Notes: generated by a model not told the origin, from the sequence alone. A stretch of 64,000 bases of DNA from Bosea beijingensis (GCF_030758975.1 NZ_CP132359.1:2186811-2250810), one strand, 5' to 3'. Shown: positions 9,020 to 17,952, numbered from the stretch's first letter. Translations and numbers: made by a program.

Positions 9020-9705
9020 TGGCCGGCCCGCTCGCCTGGCATCGCTTCGCCACGCTGGCCGATGCGTCCGAGGCGCTGGCAGAAGCGGTTGCGATCCGCT
9101 TGAAGGATCTGCTTGCCGGAAAGGGCAGGGCGCTTCTCGCCGTGCCCGGTGGTACGACCCCGGCCGGCTTCCTCGCGGCGCTCGGGCAGCATGATTTGCC
9201 CTGGGAGCAGGTGACACTGCTGCCGACCGACGAGCGCTTCGTCGCGGCCGATGATGCCGCCTCGAACGAGCGGATGATCCGCGCTCAATTCGCGCCGCTT
9301 GCGGCTGGGCGCGCGCTCTTCCTGTCCTTCCACGAACATGGCAGCGATATCGAGGCCGCCGCCGCGCTGCTTTGCGCCAAGCTCGCCGAATTGCCTGATA
9401 TCGACCTCCTCGTGAGCGGCATGGGCGCGGATGGACATATCGCCTCGCTCTTTCCCGGGGCCGAGGCGACCTTCGATACGGCGCTGGACAGCGGCATCGT
9501 CGTCGCCCGCCCGCCGGGGCTGCCGCCGCGCTTGTCGCTTTCCCCCGCTCGCCTGCTCGGCGCCGGCTGGGCAAGCCTGCTCGTTTCCGGCGTCGCCAAG
9601 GAAGCGGTGCTCAAGGCTGCCCAGGAGCGCGAGCAGCAGCCGCTGCCGGTCGATCTTCTGCTCGGCAGCGCGCGAGGGCTCGACGTCTACTGGGCGAAGG
9701 AGTAG
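9019..9705 (+). CDS. pgl: 6-phosphogluconolactonase
   Basis: A 228-residue hydrolase of 6-phosphogluconolactone, of the NagB/DevB-like type. It shows the phosphate-binding PGGTTPAGF near residue 42, LPTDERFVAADDAASNERM and the family signature GMGADGHIASLFPG near 134. It starts within the zwf stop codon. This is the second step after Zwf. Confidence 0.95.
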   Translation: MAGPLAWHRFATLADASEALAEAVAIRLKDLLAGKGRALLAVPGGTTPAGFLAALGQHDLPWEQVTLLPTDERFVAADDAASNERMIRAQFAPLAAGRALFLSFHEHGSDIEAAAALLCAKLAELPDIDLLVSGMGADGHIASLFPGAEATFDTALDSGIVVARPPGLPPRLSLSPARLLGAGWASLLVSGVAKEAVLKAAQEREQQPLPVDLLLGSARGLDVYWAKE

Positions 9706-9744
9706 AGCCCGGTTTCAAGTTCAAATCGATTGAAAGACGAGACC

Positions 9745-10389
9745 ATGGACGAGACTGCCGCGATTGCCCGGTTGAAGAATTGCGGCGTGATCCCCGTCGT
9801 GGTGATCGAGGACGCCTCGCGCGCCATCGACCTCGCCCATGCACTGGTCGCCGGCGGCATCGATGTCGTCGAGGTCACGCTGCGCCGCCCGGCCGCGATG
9901 GAAGCCCTCGCCGCGATCGCGAAATCGGTGCCGAAGGCTTTGGCGGTTGCCGGCACGGTCGTGACTTCGGCTCAGGCTCACCAGGTCAAGGATGCCGGCG
10001 CGCAGGCCGTGGTCAGCCCCGGCTTCAGCGAGAGCGTCGACGAGGCGCTGCGCAAGGCGGGTCTGCCCTGGCTGCCGGGCGTCGCCACGGCGTCCGATTG
10101 CATGCGTGCCGTCGCGGCCGGCCGCTCCACTGCAAAATTCTTCCCGGCCGAGCAGGCCGGCGGCCCGCCGGCCCTGAAGGCGCTCTCCGGTCCGTTCCCG
10201 CAGATGACGTTCTGCCCGACCGGGGGGGTGGGGCTCAAGAATCTTGCTGATTACCTCGCCCTGCCGCAGGTCATCTGCGTCGGCGGCTCCTGGCTGGTCC
10301 CGGCCGATGCGATCGCCGCGGGTGATTGGAAGCGGATCGAGACGCTGGCGCGCGAGGCGAAGGAAGCGTTTGTGAAGGCGCGCGGATAA
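9745..10389 (+). CDS. eda: 2-keto-3-deoxy-6-phosphogluconate aldolase
   Basis: A 214-residue class I aldolase of the Entner-Doudoroff pathway that splits KDPG into pyruvate and glyceraldehyde-3-phosphate. The Glu motif VEVTLRRP and the Schiff-base lysine in STAKFFPAEQAGG are present, as is the phosphate-binding CPTGGVGLKN. The ATG at 9745 gives the usual family length (E. coli Eda 213); a TTG 15 bases earlier is possible. An inverted repeat TTTCAA-N11-TTGAAA (9713-9735) lies just upstream. A run of seven G (10222-10228) encodes part of the conserved TGG motif. The partner gene edd is not in the window. Confidence 0.95.
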   Translation: MDETAAIARLKNCGVIPVVVIEDASRAIDLAHALVAGGIDVVEVTLRRPAAMEALAAIAKSVPKALAVAGTVVTSAQAHQVKDAGAQAVVSPGFSESVDEALRKAGLPWLPGVATASDCMRAVAAGRSTAKFFPAEQAGGPPALKALSGPFPQMTFCPTGGVGLKNLADYLALPQVICVGGSWLVPADAIAAGDWKRIETLAREAKEAFVKARG

Positions 10390-10405
10390 GATCGCGGGAA
10401 AAGAA

Positions 10406-10548
10406 GGGTGTCATCCCGTGCGCGCTGCGGCATGTGAATGCCGCTGCGCAGACACGGGACCGCGTGACGAGAAGGCGCCTTTTCCTGAGGACGGTCCCGC
10501 ATCTGCGCAGCAGCACTTTCGTGCCGCAGCGCGTGCGGGAAGACACCC
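10406..10548. repeat. Double-hairpin intergenic repeat, family B copy 1
   Basis: The ends are near-perfect inverted repeats: 10406-10430 (GGGTGTCATCCCGTGCGCG...) against 10524-10548, differing at about three positions in 25. Each half also folds alone, as CCCGTG...CACGGG on the left and CCCGCA...TGCGGG on the right. It fills the space between the converging eda and flavoprotein genes and may also stop transcription. Related half-copies occur at 12993 and 26833. Confidence 0.75.
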
Positions 10549-10549
10549 T

Positions 10550-11656
10550 TCACGCCGCGAGTTTTTCCCGCACCATCTCCGCGATCGCCAGCGAACTCGT
10601 CAGCCCCGGGCTCTCGATACCCAGCAGGTTGACCAGACCGGGCACGCCATGCACCTCCGGCCCGTCGATGCGGAAATCCGGCATCGGCTCGCTCGGCCCA
10701 TGCAGCTTCGGCCGGATGCCGGCGTAGTCCGCGACCAGCGCGCCATCCGCCAGTCCCGGCCAATAGGTTCGGATCGCCGCGTAGAATTTTTCCGCCCGCG
10801 CCGGGTCGACCACCAGATCCTGATCGCTCTCGACCCATTCGACATCGGGGCCGAACTTGACCCGCCCGCCCATGTCGATCGTGGCGTGGATGCCCAGGCC
10901 CGCCGCCTCCGGCACCGGGTAGACGAGGTGGCTGAAAGGCTGCTTGCCGGTCAGCGCAAAGTAATTGCCCTTGGCATAATGCTGCACCGGCACATGCTCC
11001 GCCGGGAATCCGTCGAGCAGGCCAAGCAGCTTCGGCGCGCCGTGGCCGGCCGAATTGACCACGGTCCGCACAGAATAGGTCGCCGGATCGTCGCCGCCGA
11101 AATCGACGCTGAAGCCTTCCGCGCCGCGCCGCCAGCCGGCGATCGGCGTGTTGAGCGCGAGTGAACCGCCGGCTGCCTCGCATTCGCCGAGCAGCGAGAG
11201 CATCAGCGCATGGCTGTCGACCACGCCTGTCTCGGGCGAGACGAGCGCGATCTCGCAGCGCACCTCCGGCTCCATCACCTTGGCCTCGGCGCCGGAGAGC
11301 CAGCGCAGCGTATCGACGCCCGAAGCCCTGGCGCGGGCCATGATCGTCTCCAGCGCCGGCTTCTGGGCCTCGGAGGTGGCGACGATCAGCTTGCCGCAGG
11401 CCTTGTGCGGCAGACCGCGCTCTTGCAGGTAGCGGTAAAGCTTGCTGCGGCCCGCGACGCAGACGCGGGCCTTCAGCGAACCGGGAGGGTAGTAGATCCC
11501 GGCATGGATGACCTCGGAATTGCGCGCCGAGGTCTGGGTGCCGATGCCCTCGGCCGCTTCGGCGATGACGACCTCGCGCCCGGCCAGCGCCAGTTCACGG
11601 GCAACCGCGAGGCCGACGACGCCGGCCCCGATCACCAGACAATCGATCTCGCTCAT
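10550..11656 (-). CDS. FAD-dependent oxidoreductase, L-2-hydroxyglutarate oxidase-like
   Basis: A 368-residue DAO-family flavoprotein. The dinucleotide-binding motif is IGAGVVGLAVARELALAGREVVIAE at residues 8-32, followed by SARNSEVIHAGIYYPPGSLKA, highly characteristic of the LhgO/L2HGDH group. The C-terminal part has the FAD-contacting GIRPKLHG and SPGLTSSLAIAEMV. The expected reaction is oxidation of L-2-hydroxyglutarate to 2-oxoglutarate with electrons passed to the quinone pool. It is encoded just downstream of the M20 hydrolase on the same strand (11 bases apart), so the two may be co-transcribed. Confidence 0.82.
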   Translation of the reverse strand: MSEIDCLVIGAGVVGLAVARELALAGREVVIAEAAEGIGTQTSARNSEVIHAGIYYPPGSLKARVCVAGRSKLYRYLQERGLPHKACGKLIVATSEAQKPALETIMARARASGVDTLRWLSGAEAKVMEPEVRCEIALVSPETGVVDSHALMLSLLGECEAAGGSLALNTPIAGWRRGAEGFSVDFGGDDPATYSVRTVVNSAGHGAPKLLGLLDGFPAEHVPVQHYAKGNYFALTGKQPFSHLVYPVPEAAGLGIHATIDMGGRVKFGPDVEWVESDQDLVVDPARAEKFYAAIRTYWPGLADGALVADYAGIRPKLHGPSEPMPDFRIDGPEVHGVPGLVNLLGIESPGLTSSLAIAEMVREKLAA

Positions 11657-11667
11657 CGCCTAAGCCG

Positions 11668-12840
11668 TCAGGCCCGCTGCGGCATGGCGATCTCGATGAG
11701 GCTCGCCCAGTAGTTCACGCCCACCGGGATCGCCGCATCGTTGAACTCGTAGGCCGGGTTGTGCAGGCCGGCCGAGTCGCCGTTGCCGATATTGATGAAG
11801 GCGCCGGGGCGCTCCTCCAGCATGTAGGAGAAGTCTTCCGAACCCATGGTCGGCGGCACCTCGGTATTGATCGCGTCCGAGCCGAAGGCCTCCTTGGTCA
11901 CGCTGGTGGCGAAATCGGTCTGGCCGGCATGGTTGAAGGTCACGGGGTAGCCGAGATGGTACTCCAGGTCGTACTTCATGCCGAAGGCCTTCATCACGCC
12001 CTCGACGATCTCGGTGATGCGCTTCTGCGCCAGCGTGCGCATCTCCGGCGTCAGCGTGCGGACCGAACCCTTGATCTCGGCGGTCTGCGGGATGACGTTG
12101 AACGCCTCCCCGGCATTCAGCGCGGTCACCGAGACCACGATGGAATCGAGCGGATCGGCATTGCGCGAGGACACGGTCTGCAGCGCGGTGACGAGCGCAC
12201 AGGAGGCGACGATCGGGTCGTTGACGCGGTGCGGCGCCGCCGCGTGGCCGCCCAGGCCCTCGATCTTGATATGGATGCGGTCGGCCGCGGCCATCGCGGG
12301 GCCCTTGCGGATCTCGAACTTGCCGACGGGCACGCCCGGCTTGTTGTGCATGCCGTAGACTTCCTGGATGCCGAAGCGGGTGATCATCCCGTCGTCGATC
12401 ATCGCCTTGGCGCCGGCGCCGCCTTCCTCGGCCGGCTGGAAGATCAGCACGGCGGTGCCATCGAAATCGCGGGTCTCGGTCAGGTACTTGGCGGCGCCGA
12501 GCAGCATGGCGGTATGACCGTCATGGCCGCAGGCATGCATCTTGCCGGGCACGGTCGAGCGGTGCGGAAGATTGGTCTCCTCATGGATCGGCAGTGCGTC
12601 CATGTCGGCGCGCATGGCGATGACGCGGCCGGAACCTTGGCTTTTGCCCTTGATGATGCCGACCACGCCGGTCTGGCCCACGCCGGTGGCGACTTCGTCG
12701 ACGCCCCATTCCCGGAGCTTGTCGGCAACGAGGCCAGCGGTGCGGTGGACGTCGTACATCAGCTCGGGGTGGCGATGGATGTCGCGGCGGATCGCGGTGA
12801 TTTCCGGGGTCAGCGCCGCGATGATGTCGGTCTTGGGCAT
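11668..12840 (-). CDS. M20 family amidohydrolase/metallopeptidase (hippurate hydrolase-like)
   Basis: A 390-residue enzyme with the M20D pattern: metal-binding MHACGHDGHTAMLLGAA near residue 102, the acidic pair in FQPAEEGGAGAKAM near 137, and DRIHIKIEGLGGHAAAPH marking the dimerisation domain. The C-terminal metal-binding part has TMGSEDFSYMLEERPG. Members hydrolyse N-acyl amino acids, hippurate or indole-acetyl conjugates; the substrate cannot be fixed here. AGAGGA precedes the ATG. Confidence 0.9.
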   Translation of the reverse strand: MPKTDIIAALTPEITAIRRDIHRHPELMYDVHRTAGLVADKLREWGVDEVATGVGQTGVVGIIKGKSQGSGRVIAMRADMDALPIHEETNLPHRSTVPGKMHACGHDGHTAMLLGAAKYLTETRDFDGTAVLIFQPAEEGGAGAKAMIDDGMITRFGIQEVYGMHNKPGVPVGKFEIRKGPAMAAADRIHIKIEGLGGHAAAPHRVNDPIVASCALVTALQTVSSRNADPLDSIVVSVTALNAGEAFNVIPQTAEIKGSVRTLTPEMRTLAQKRITEIVEGVMKAFGMKYDLEYHLGYPVTFNHAGQTDFATSVTKEAFGSDAINTEVPPTMGSEDFSYMLEERPGAFINIGNGDSAGLHNPAYEFNDAAIPVGVNYWASLIEIAMPQRA

Positions 12841-13259
12841 CGTATCCTCTGAGATGGTATGGGGCGACCGCGCAGAAAGCGGGTGCCGTCGCGCAGGCTA
12901 GCCCAGCCGCGCCCTGCCTGTCCAAGCCGGTGGCGCGCAGGGGATGGGCCTTCGTGGAATGGCGGGCGCTCGCAAGGCCAATCCACCGGGGCATCCCGTG
13001 CGCACTGCGGCGTGAAACGCTGCTGCGCAGACACGGGATCGTCTTCAGAAAGGGCGCCTTCTCGGAGGCGGCGAGCAGAGGCACCTTCTCGGCGATTTGA
13101 CCAAGGGCCATGAACGATCTGGATCACGATAGTGAAATATCCTGAAAACGTGCCAGCCATGATTTGGCCTTGCTTCGCGATTAGCGGAGGCGGCATCCGC
13201 TCGGGCCATCGAGATTATCTGGCCTGATCCTTTCCAATTCCCCCTTACATGTCTGGTTC
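12841..13259. other. Intergenic region with a repeat and two outward promoters
   Basis: This 419-base gap separates the M20 gene (leftward) from the M15-like peptidase (rightward). It contains the family B repeat at 12993-13039 and a following stretch AGAAAGGGCGCCTTCTCGG (from 13048) that resembles the middle of copy 1. From 13110 to 13260 base composition is more AT-rich, as expected for promoters, but I cannot assign -35/-10 boxes. No gene is seen. Confidence 0.55.
12993..13039. repeat. Hairpin intergenic repeat, family B copy 2
   Basis: ATCCCGTG (12993-13000) pairs with CACGGGAT (13032-13039), enclosing GCGT-GAA-ACGC and flanking CTGCG/TGCGCAG arms. The sequence closely matches the left half of the element at 10406 and the element at 26833. 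Confidence 0.7.
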
Positions 13260-13709
13260 ATGATGCGTCGCTTGTCGTTGCTTGCGTTACTGTGCGGTTT
13301 CTTGCCTGCCGCCGCCCTTGCTGATGTCACGCCCGAGAAAATATCCTTTCAGCCGCAGGTCAAAAGTCTGGGCTGCCTCAAGCCCGAGACGAAGGCGATG
13401 ATCGACGAGCTCGTCGTGAAGATCGGCCCGATCCAGATCACTTCGACCTGCGGCGGCCGCCACGCCCGCAACTCCCAGCATTACAGCGGCCGGGCGATCG
13501 ACTTCCGGCCGATGGCGACCTCGTCGCGCAAGGCTGCCGCCGCCGCTCGTGCGATCGAGAGCGTTGGCGGTGTCGGTACCTATTCCAACGGTCTGGTCCA
13601 TGCCGATGTCGGCGCGCGCGAGCTGTCCTGGTACGGCCACAAGCGCAGCCGCTACGCCTCGGCCGGCAAGCGCAGCCACTACACGCGTCTGGCCCGCAAC
13701 AACCGCTGA
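13260..13709 (+). CDS. Exported M15-type (LAS fold) peptidase
   Basis: A 149-residue small secreted protein. Residues 1-21 form a signal peptide (MMRRLSLLALLCGFLPAAALA). The zinc signature S-x-H-x-x-G-x-A-x-D is complete as S72, H74, G77, A79, D81 (SQHYSGRAID), and the second motif H-x-D is H114-D116 (LVHADVG). These are the ligands and catalytic residues of D-Ala-D-Ala carboxypeptidase/endopeptidases of family M15, so it probably trims peptidoglycan peptides in the periplasm. The C-terminus is basic and tyrosine-rich. The start codon has no clear ribosome site. Confidence 0.8.
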   Translation: MMRRLSLLALLCGFLPAAALADVTPEKISFQPQVKSLGCLKPETKAMIDELVVKIGPIQITSTCGGRHARNSQHYSGRAIDFRPMATSSRKAAAAARAIESVGGVGTYSNGLVHADVGARELSWYGHKRSRYASAGKRSHYTRLARNNR

Positions 13710-13719
13710 TCGGGCGATC

Positions 13720-14703
13720 TTAAACCCCGAACTCCGAGCGCCAGCTCTCGATGTCTTCGAGCGCGACGTTCGAGCCGCAGAGCACGAGGCAGATCCTCTC
13801 TTCGGGTCGGAAGCTGTCCCTGCGCGCCAATGCGGCCGCGACCACGCAGGCCGCCGCCGGCTCCAGCAATACCCGCCCGTTCTGAAGAACCCAGACGAGT
13901 TCGCGGACAGCTTCCGCGTCTGGCACCACGACGATCTCCTCGAGGAACTGCCGCGCGGCCGCCATGGTGCGCTTCGTCGCGAAGGGGGCGCCGAGCGTGC
14001 GGGCGATCGAGGTCGGGCGGATCGCGACCGGTTCGCCGGCGGCCAGCGCCTGCGTCATCGTCGTGGCGCCTTCCGTCTCGACGCCATGCAGCCGCACGGC
14101 CGGATCGAGGCCCTTGAGTGCCGTTCCGACACCCGCCGAAAAGCCGCCGCCGCCGACCGAGATGAAGACATGGTCGAGCCGCCCGCCGGCATCGGCCGCC
14201 AGTTCGAGGCCGAGCGTGCCATGGCCGGCGATGATCGCCGGGTCGTCATAGGAATGGACATGCGTCATGCCCTGAGCGGCGTAGTCTTCCGCCCTGGCGA
14301 AGGCGGCCAGGGAATCCTCGCAGAGCTCGACCTGCCCGCCGGCCTCCTCGGTCAGGCGGATGTTCAGCGCCGGTGTTGCTTTCGGCATCAGCACGAGCGC
14401 CCGTGTGCCGACCGCGCGCGCAACCAGCGAGACGGCGATGGCATGATTGCCACCCGACACGGTGACGACGCCGCGCCCCAGTTCGGCTTCGCCCAGCCCC
14501 ATCAGCTTGTTGTAGCAGCCGCGGACCTTGAATGAGCCACCGAGCTGCAGGCTCTCGACCTTGACCCAGGTCTCGACACCGAGCCGCGCGGACAGCCCCG
14601 CGCTGTAATAGGTCGGCGTGCGGCGGACCTTGCCGGCGATGCGCGCCGCGGCGGCCTGGACGTCGGCAAGGGTGACGTCGAATGCAGTGACGTCGATTGT
14701 CAT
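13720..14703 (-). CDS. PLP-dependent threonine/serine dehydratase-like enzyme
   Basis: A 327-residue fold-type II PLP enzyme. The Schiff-base lysine is K59 in SFKVRG; the phosphate-contacting loop SGGNHA lies near residues 85-90; a glycine loop (SVGGGG) lies near 180. Length fits catabolic threonine dehydratase or serine/threonine ammonia-lyase without an ACT domain. The start at 14703 is preferred over one 14 codons upstream because AGAGGA lies ten bases before it. Reaction: deamination of L-threonine or L-serine to the 2-oxo acid; a racemase or hydroxyaspartate dehydratase activity is also possible in this family. Confidence 0.85.
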   Translation of the reverse strand: MTIDVTAFDVTLADVQAAAARIAGKVRRTPTYYSAGLSARLGVETWVKVESLQLGGSFKVRGCYNKLMGLGEAELGRGVVTVSGGNHAIAVSLVARAVGTRALVLMPKATPALNIRLTEEAGGQVELCEDSLAAFARAEDYAAQGMTHVHSYDDPAIIAGHGTLGLELAADAGGRLDHVFISVGGGGFSAGVGTALKGLDPAVRLHGVETEGATTMTQALAAGEPVAIRPTSIARTLGAPFATKRTMAAARQFLEEIVVVPDAEAVRELVWVLQNGRVLLEPAAACVVAAALARRDSFRPEERICLVLCGSNVALEDIESWRSEFGV

Positions 14704-14792
14704 GGCGGGCTGATCCTCTGCCGGGCGATTCCTGTCCGGCGGCACGAGAGCGCGGCGGATGCCCGGCCGTCAAGCACCGGCCGTTCGGGCGG

Positions 14793-16049
14793 CTACTGGC
14801 GCGGCGGCTGGCCGGCCTTGGGGCGCGTATGGTTGGGCGCACGCGTCGGCAGTGGCACGGCCGGCCGGTCGGTGCGGTACTGGCCCCGCGCGACGGCGCC
14901 GAACAGGAGCATCACGGCGGTCAGGGTCATCAGCCACCAGGGCAGCAGCGGCGCGAAACCGAAGACGCTGAGCGCGAAGGCCGTGGTGAAGGCGGCGACG
15001 CCGCCGGCGGCGAGCGCCCCGGTCATGCGCCCGGCGGCGCGGATCGCGAAATAGAGGCAGGTTGCGCCGGCAGCAGCCCCAACCAGTCCGAGCTCGTACC
15101 AGGTCTCGAACAGCAGGGTTGCGGGAACGGGCTGTGGCAACGTGCCGTTCATCTGGCCGCGCACCACGGTGTCCAGCCCATGCCCGGTGATCAGCTCGAT
15201 CGGCGATTGCCGGATCACGTCCGCCCAGATCGACAGCATCTGCGCGAAATCGTCGGCACTGTCGGGCAGGACCGCGACAAGCGGCGCCATCAGGAAAGGC
15301 AGGACCGGCGCGAACAGCATCAGCCCGGCGACGATCGCCGCGATGATCTGCGCGGCCCGTTCCGGATTGGCCGTGACCGCGCCGAAGGCGACGGCGCCGA
15401 AGATCATGGCGATCGTTTCGCCGTCCTCGAAACGGGTCAGCGCCAGCAGCGTCACGACCAGCGCCAGGCCGAGCGCGCTGAGGCCGCGCTCGCGCGAGAG
15501 CAGCCAGGCCAGCGCCGGCCAGGCCATGATCAGGATGATCGAGACGCCGCGCTCGACGGCGCCGGGCGGTGTCTCGGCATGGCGCAGCGCCGCGACCGCG
15601 ATCAGCCCGAGCGCGAAGATGCCGGCGCTGCCGGTGCCGAGCGCAACGAGGTTGAGGTTCGAGGAGCGCATCCGCTCGGGCAGGGCGGACAGGCCGACGA
15701 AGCCGAGCACGGCGGCCAGCATCAGATTGCCGGCCTTCTCGGCCGCCGCGGCCGGAAACGGGCTCCAGACCAGCGAGAGAAAGGCCCAGGCGATCAGGCC
15801 GATCAGGATCAGGCCGGGGCGGCTGACCAGCAGCGCCCGGAATGTGCCGACGAATTTGCGGGGGTCTTCGATCAAAGCCGCGATGATCAGCAGCGCGATG
15901 CCGATCGGCACCAGCACGACGGCGGCCCGACGCGAGACCAGCGCGGCCAGCGGCAGGACAAGCGCCAGCGTGCCGAAGCCGATGCGCCGCAGCAGCAGCG
16001 CGGCGTCGGTCGCCGGGTCGAGCGGGGCTTGGGCGTTGTTTCGGATCAT
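14793..16049 (-). CDS. O-antigen ligase-like polytopic membrane protein
   Basis: A 418-residue inner-membrane protein with about ten to twelve hydrophobic helices. A large loop near residues 270-320 carries the pattern of O-antigen ligase/polymerase (Wzy_C) proteins: SIWADVIRQSPIELITGHG followed by LLFETWYELGLVGA. Such proteins join or polymerise undecaprenyl-linked glycans on the periplasmic side. No other surface polysaccharide genes are adjacent, so its substrate is unknown. The ATG at 16049 is chosen since the upstream extension is proline/arginine-rich and unlike coding sequence. The C-terminus is a basic tail. Confidence 0.75.
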   Translation of the reverse strand: MIRNNAQAPLDPATDAALLLRRIGFGTLALVLPLAALVSRRAAVVLVPIGIALLIIAALIEDPRKFVGTFRALLVSRPGLILIGLIAWAFLSLVWSPFPAAAAEKAGNLMLAAVLGFVGLSALPERMRSSNLNLVALGTGSAGIFALGLIAVAALRHAETPPGAVERGVSIILIMAWPALAWLLSRERGLSALGLALVVTLLALTRFEDGETIAMIFGAVAFGAVTANPERAAQIIAAIVAGLMLFAPVLPFLMAPLVAVLPDSADDFAQMLSIWADVIRQSPIELITGHGLDTVVRGQMNGTLPQPVPATLLFETWYELGLVGAAAGATCLYFAIRAAGRMTGALAAGGVAAFTTAFALSVFGFAPLLPWWLMTLTAVMLLFGAVARGQYRTDRPAVPLPTRAPNHTRPKAGQPPRQ

Positions 16050-16285
16050 GCGTTCCGGCGGGTCCTGACAGCCTCTCGGCCTGCCCGGCCGCCCGGGATG
16101 AGCCGCTGCCACCCTAGCGGGCGGAACGACGCCCGACTGTAGGTGCGGCGCAACACTGCAAGCTGTTTTGACATCGTCCAATCGGCGCTGTGGAGCGAGA
16201 TGATCTCCGCCGGCATCTTCCCGGCGCCCGAGCGGTGCGGCACCGGGGCTCTGGCGAAGCGGCGGCGTTCGTGAGAGAAACCGGC

Positions 16286-16801
16286 ATGACCATGCTGGCA
16301 GCCATCCCCTTTGCGAGCGGCTTTCCGATCGATGCCCTCATGCATGGCCTCGTCGGCCGGCTGAAGCGGCAAGGCCTGCGCCTCGGCGGCGTGGTCCAGC
16401 ACAATGACGCCACCTGCGACGACCGCTGCATGGCGATGTCGCTGGAAGATGTCGCCAGCGGTCGCCGTTTCCCGATCAGCCAGGATCTCGGCGCAGGCGC
16501 TTCGGGCTGCCATCTCGATGCCGCTGGTTTGGCCGCTGCCGCGGCCGCTTTCTCCGATGCAATGGCCGGGCGGGTCGATCTCGTCATCGTCAATCGCTTC
16601 GGCAAGCAGGAGGCGGTTGGCGAGGGCCTGCGGCAGGAGATCGCCGGCGCGTTGCTGGCCGGCCTGCCGCTGCTGATCGCCGTCCGCAGCGATTTCCTGC
16701 CGGCTTGGCGCGAATTCGCCGGCGATGAATGGCTCGAATTGCCCGCTGACGAGGTTGCGGTCGAGCGCTGGGCGCTGGCGGCGACATCGGTCGCGGCTTG
16801 A
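16286..16801 (+). CDS. DUF2478 protein (MobB-like fold without a P-loop), next to mobA
   Basis: A 171-residue cytoplasmic protein. The beginning MTMLAAIPFASGFPIDALM-HGLVGRLKRQGLRLGGVVQ has the strand-loop-helix-strand layout of MobB/THEP1-type NTPases, yet the loop where GxxxxGK(S/T) would be contains no Gly-Lys-Thr. Later DLVIVNRFGKQEAVGEGLRQEI matches the acidic switch of the same fold. This is the DUF2478 family, often found with molybdate genes. It lies 27 bases before mobA, so a role in molybdenum cofactor work is inferred. The ATG at 16286 has GAGAGAAA upstream and gives the usual family length. Confidence 0.75.
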   Translation: MTMLAAIPFASGFPIDALMHGLVGRLKRQGLRLGGVVQHNDATCDDRCMAMSLEDVASGRRFPISQDLGAGASGCHLDAAGLAAAAAAFSDAMAGRVDLVIVNRFGKQEAVGEGLRQEIAGALLAGLPLLIAVRSDFLPAWREFAGDEWLELPADEVAVERWALAATSVAA

Positions 16802-16828
16802 TCGCCTCATGATGCCATCCGGAGCGGC

Positions 16829-17461
16829 ATGGGAATGACCGGGCGCGCCGAGCCTGCCACCGTCGGTCTGATCCTCGCCGGAGGACTCGCCCGGCGAATG
16901 GGCGGCGGCGACAAGGCGCTGAAGCTGCTCGCGGGCCGGCCGATCCTCGCCCATGTCATCGAGCGCCTGCGCGGCCAATGCGACGATCTCCTGCTCAACG
17001 CCAATGGCGATCCCGCCCGCCTGGCTGGCTTCGGTCTGCCGGTCGTCGCCGATACGGTGCCGGATTTCGCGGGGCCTCTCGCCGGTATCCTTGCCGGGCT
17101 CGACTGGACTGCAGCTCATCGGCCGCAAACCGATTGGCTGCTCAGCGTGGCCGCCGACACGCCCTTCATTCCCGATGATCTCGCCGCGCGATTGCATTAC
17201 GCGCGTGTCGCTGCCGGGACCCCGCTCGCCTGCGCGGCCTCGGACGGACGGCAGCATCATACCATCGGTCTCTGGCCGGTCGCACTGCGGGAGGATTTGC
17301 GCCGAACCTTGGCCGCAGGCGAGCGCAAGCTCGGTCGCTGGACGCAGCGTCATGGCGTCGCCGTCACCGAATGGCCGGTCGGGCCGCTCGATCCCTTCTT
17401 CAACGTCAACACGCCTGAAGAACTCGCCGATGCGGAGCGTCTGGCCGTGAGCGCGGCCTGA
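16829..17461 (+). CDS. mobA: Molybdenum cofactor guanylyltransferase
   Basis: A 210-residue nucleotidyltransferase that attaches GMP to molybdopterin to form the MGD cofactor of DMSO-reductase-type enzymes. The glycine-rich signature LAGGLARRMGGGDKAL occupies residues 16-31, and the metal-binding AADTPFIP lies near 108. The C-terminus has the family's FFNVNTPEEL. GGAG precedes the ATG. It follows DUF2478 and ends six bases before the converging SRPBCC gene. Confidence 0.93.
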   Translation: MGMTGRAEPATVGLILAGGLARRMGGGDKALKLLAGRPILAHVIERLRGQCDDLLLNANGDPARLAGFGLPVVADTVPDFAGPLAGILAGLDWTAAHRPQTDWLLSVAADTPFIPDDLAARLHYARVAAGTPLACAASDGRQHHTIGLWPVALREDLRRTLAAGERKLGRWTQRHGVAVTEWPVGPLDPFFNVNTPEELADAERLAVSAA

Positions 17462-17467
17462 TCTCGG

Positions 17468-17869
17468 CTATCCCTCCAGCAGTGCCTTCAGCGCTGCGAG
17501 GTCGCGGGCGACCATCGCTGCGTCACGCGCCATCTCGTCATCGGACATGTCGTCGCGCTGGAACAGCGTAAAGACGATTTCGGCCCCGTCGCCATTGGCG
17601 ACGACGCGCATCGGGTTGTGCATGGCCGGGCCGTGCTCGGGGATGACGGCATGGTCGAGCACGCCATGGTTGTTCGGTTCGCTGAACAGGATGCGCATCG
17701 GCCCCATCGGCGTCTCTGCCCGCCAGGTCATGCCCTCGACCGGCACGAAGCTATGGCCGAGCCCTTCTGCCCAGCGCGGGAAGTTCGCGGGCTCGGCAAG
17801 GAAGGCGTAGACCTCCTCGACCGGCCGGTCGATGCCGATCCCGATATGGCGGGCGCGCTGGACGGCCAT
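17468..17869 (-). CDS. SRPBCC (polyketide cyclase/START-like) family protein
   Basis: A 133-residue single-domain protein of the ligand-binding helix-grip type: HIGIGIDRPVEEVYAFLAEP at the N-terminus, then WRAETPMGPMRILFS and a C-terminal amphipathic helix (ARDAAMVARDLAALKALLE). Members bind hydrophobic ligands or act in lipid or aromatic metabolism. The ATG at 17869 is chosen because GAGAGG sits nine bases upstream; the ATG at 17878 would leave no spacing. A short AT-rich patch (17885-17910) upstream may be its promoter. It lies downstream of the Mrp gene on the same strand. Confidence 0.78.
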   Translation of the reverse strand: MAVQRARHIGIGIDRPVEEVYAFLAEPANFPRWAEGLGHSFVPVEGMTWRAETPMGPMRILFSEPNNHGVLDHAVIPEHGPAMHNPMRVVANGDGAEIVFTLFQRDDMSDDEMARDAAMVARDLAALKALLEG

Positions 17870-17952
17870 GGCTTTCATCCTCTCAAATATAGAACAAAAG
17901 AAGAACAAATTGAGCGGCCTGTCAAGCCGCCGTCGCCACCTGCAACCGGGCG

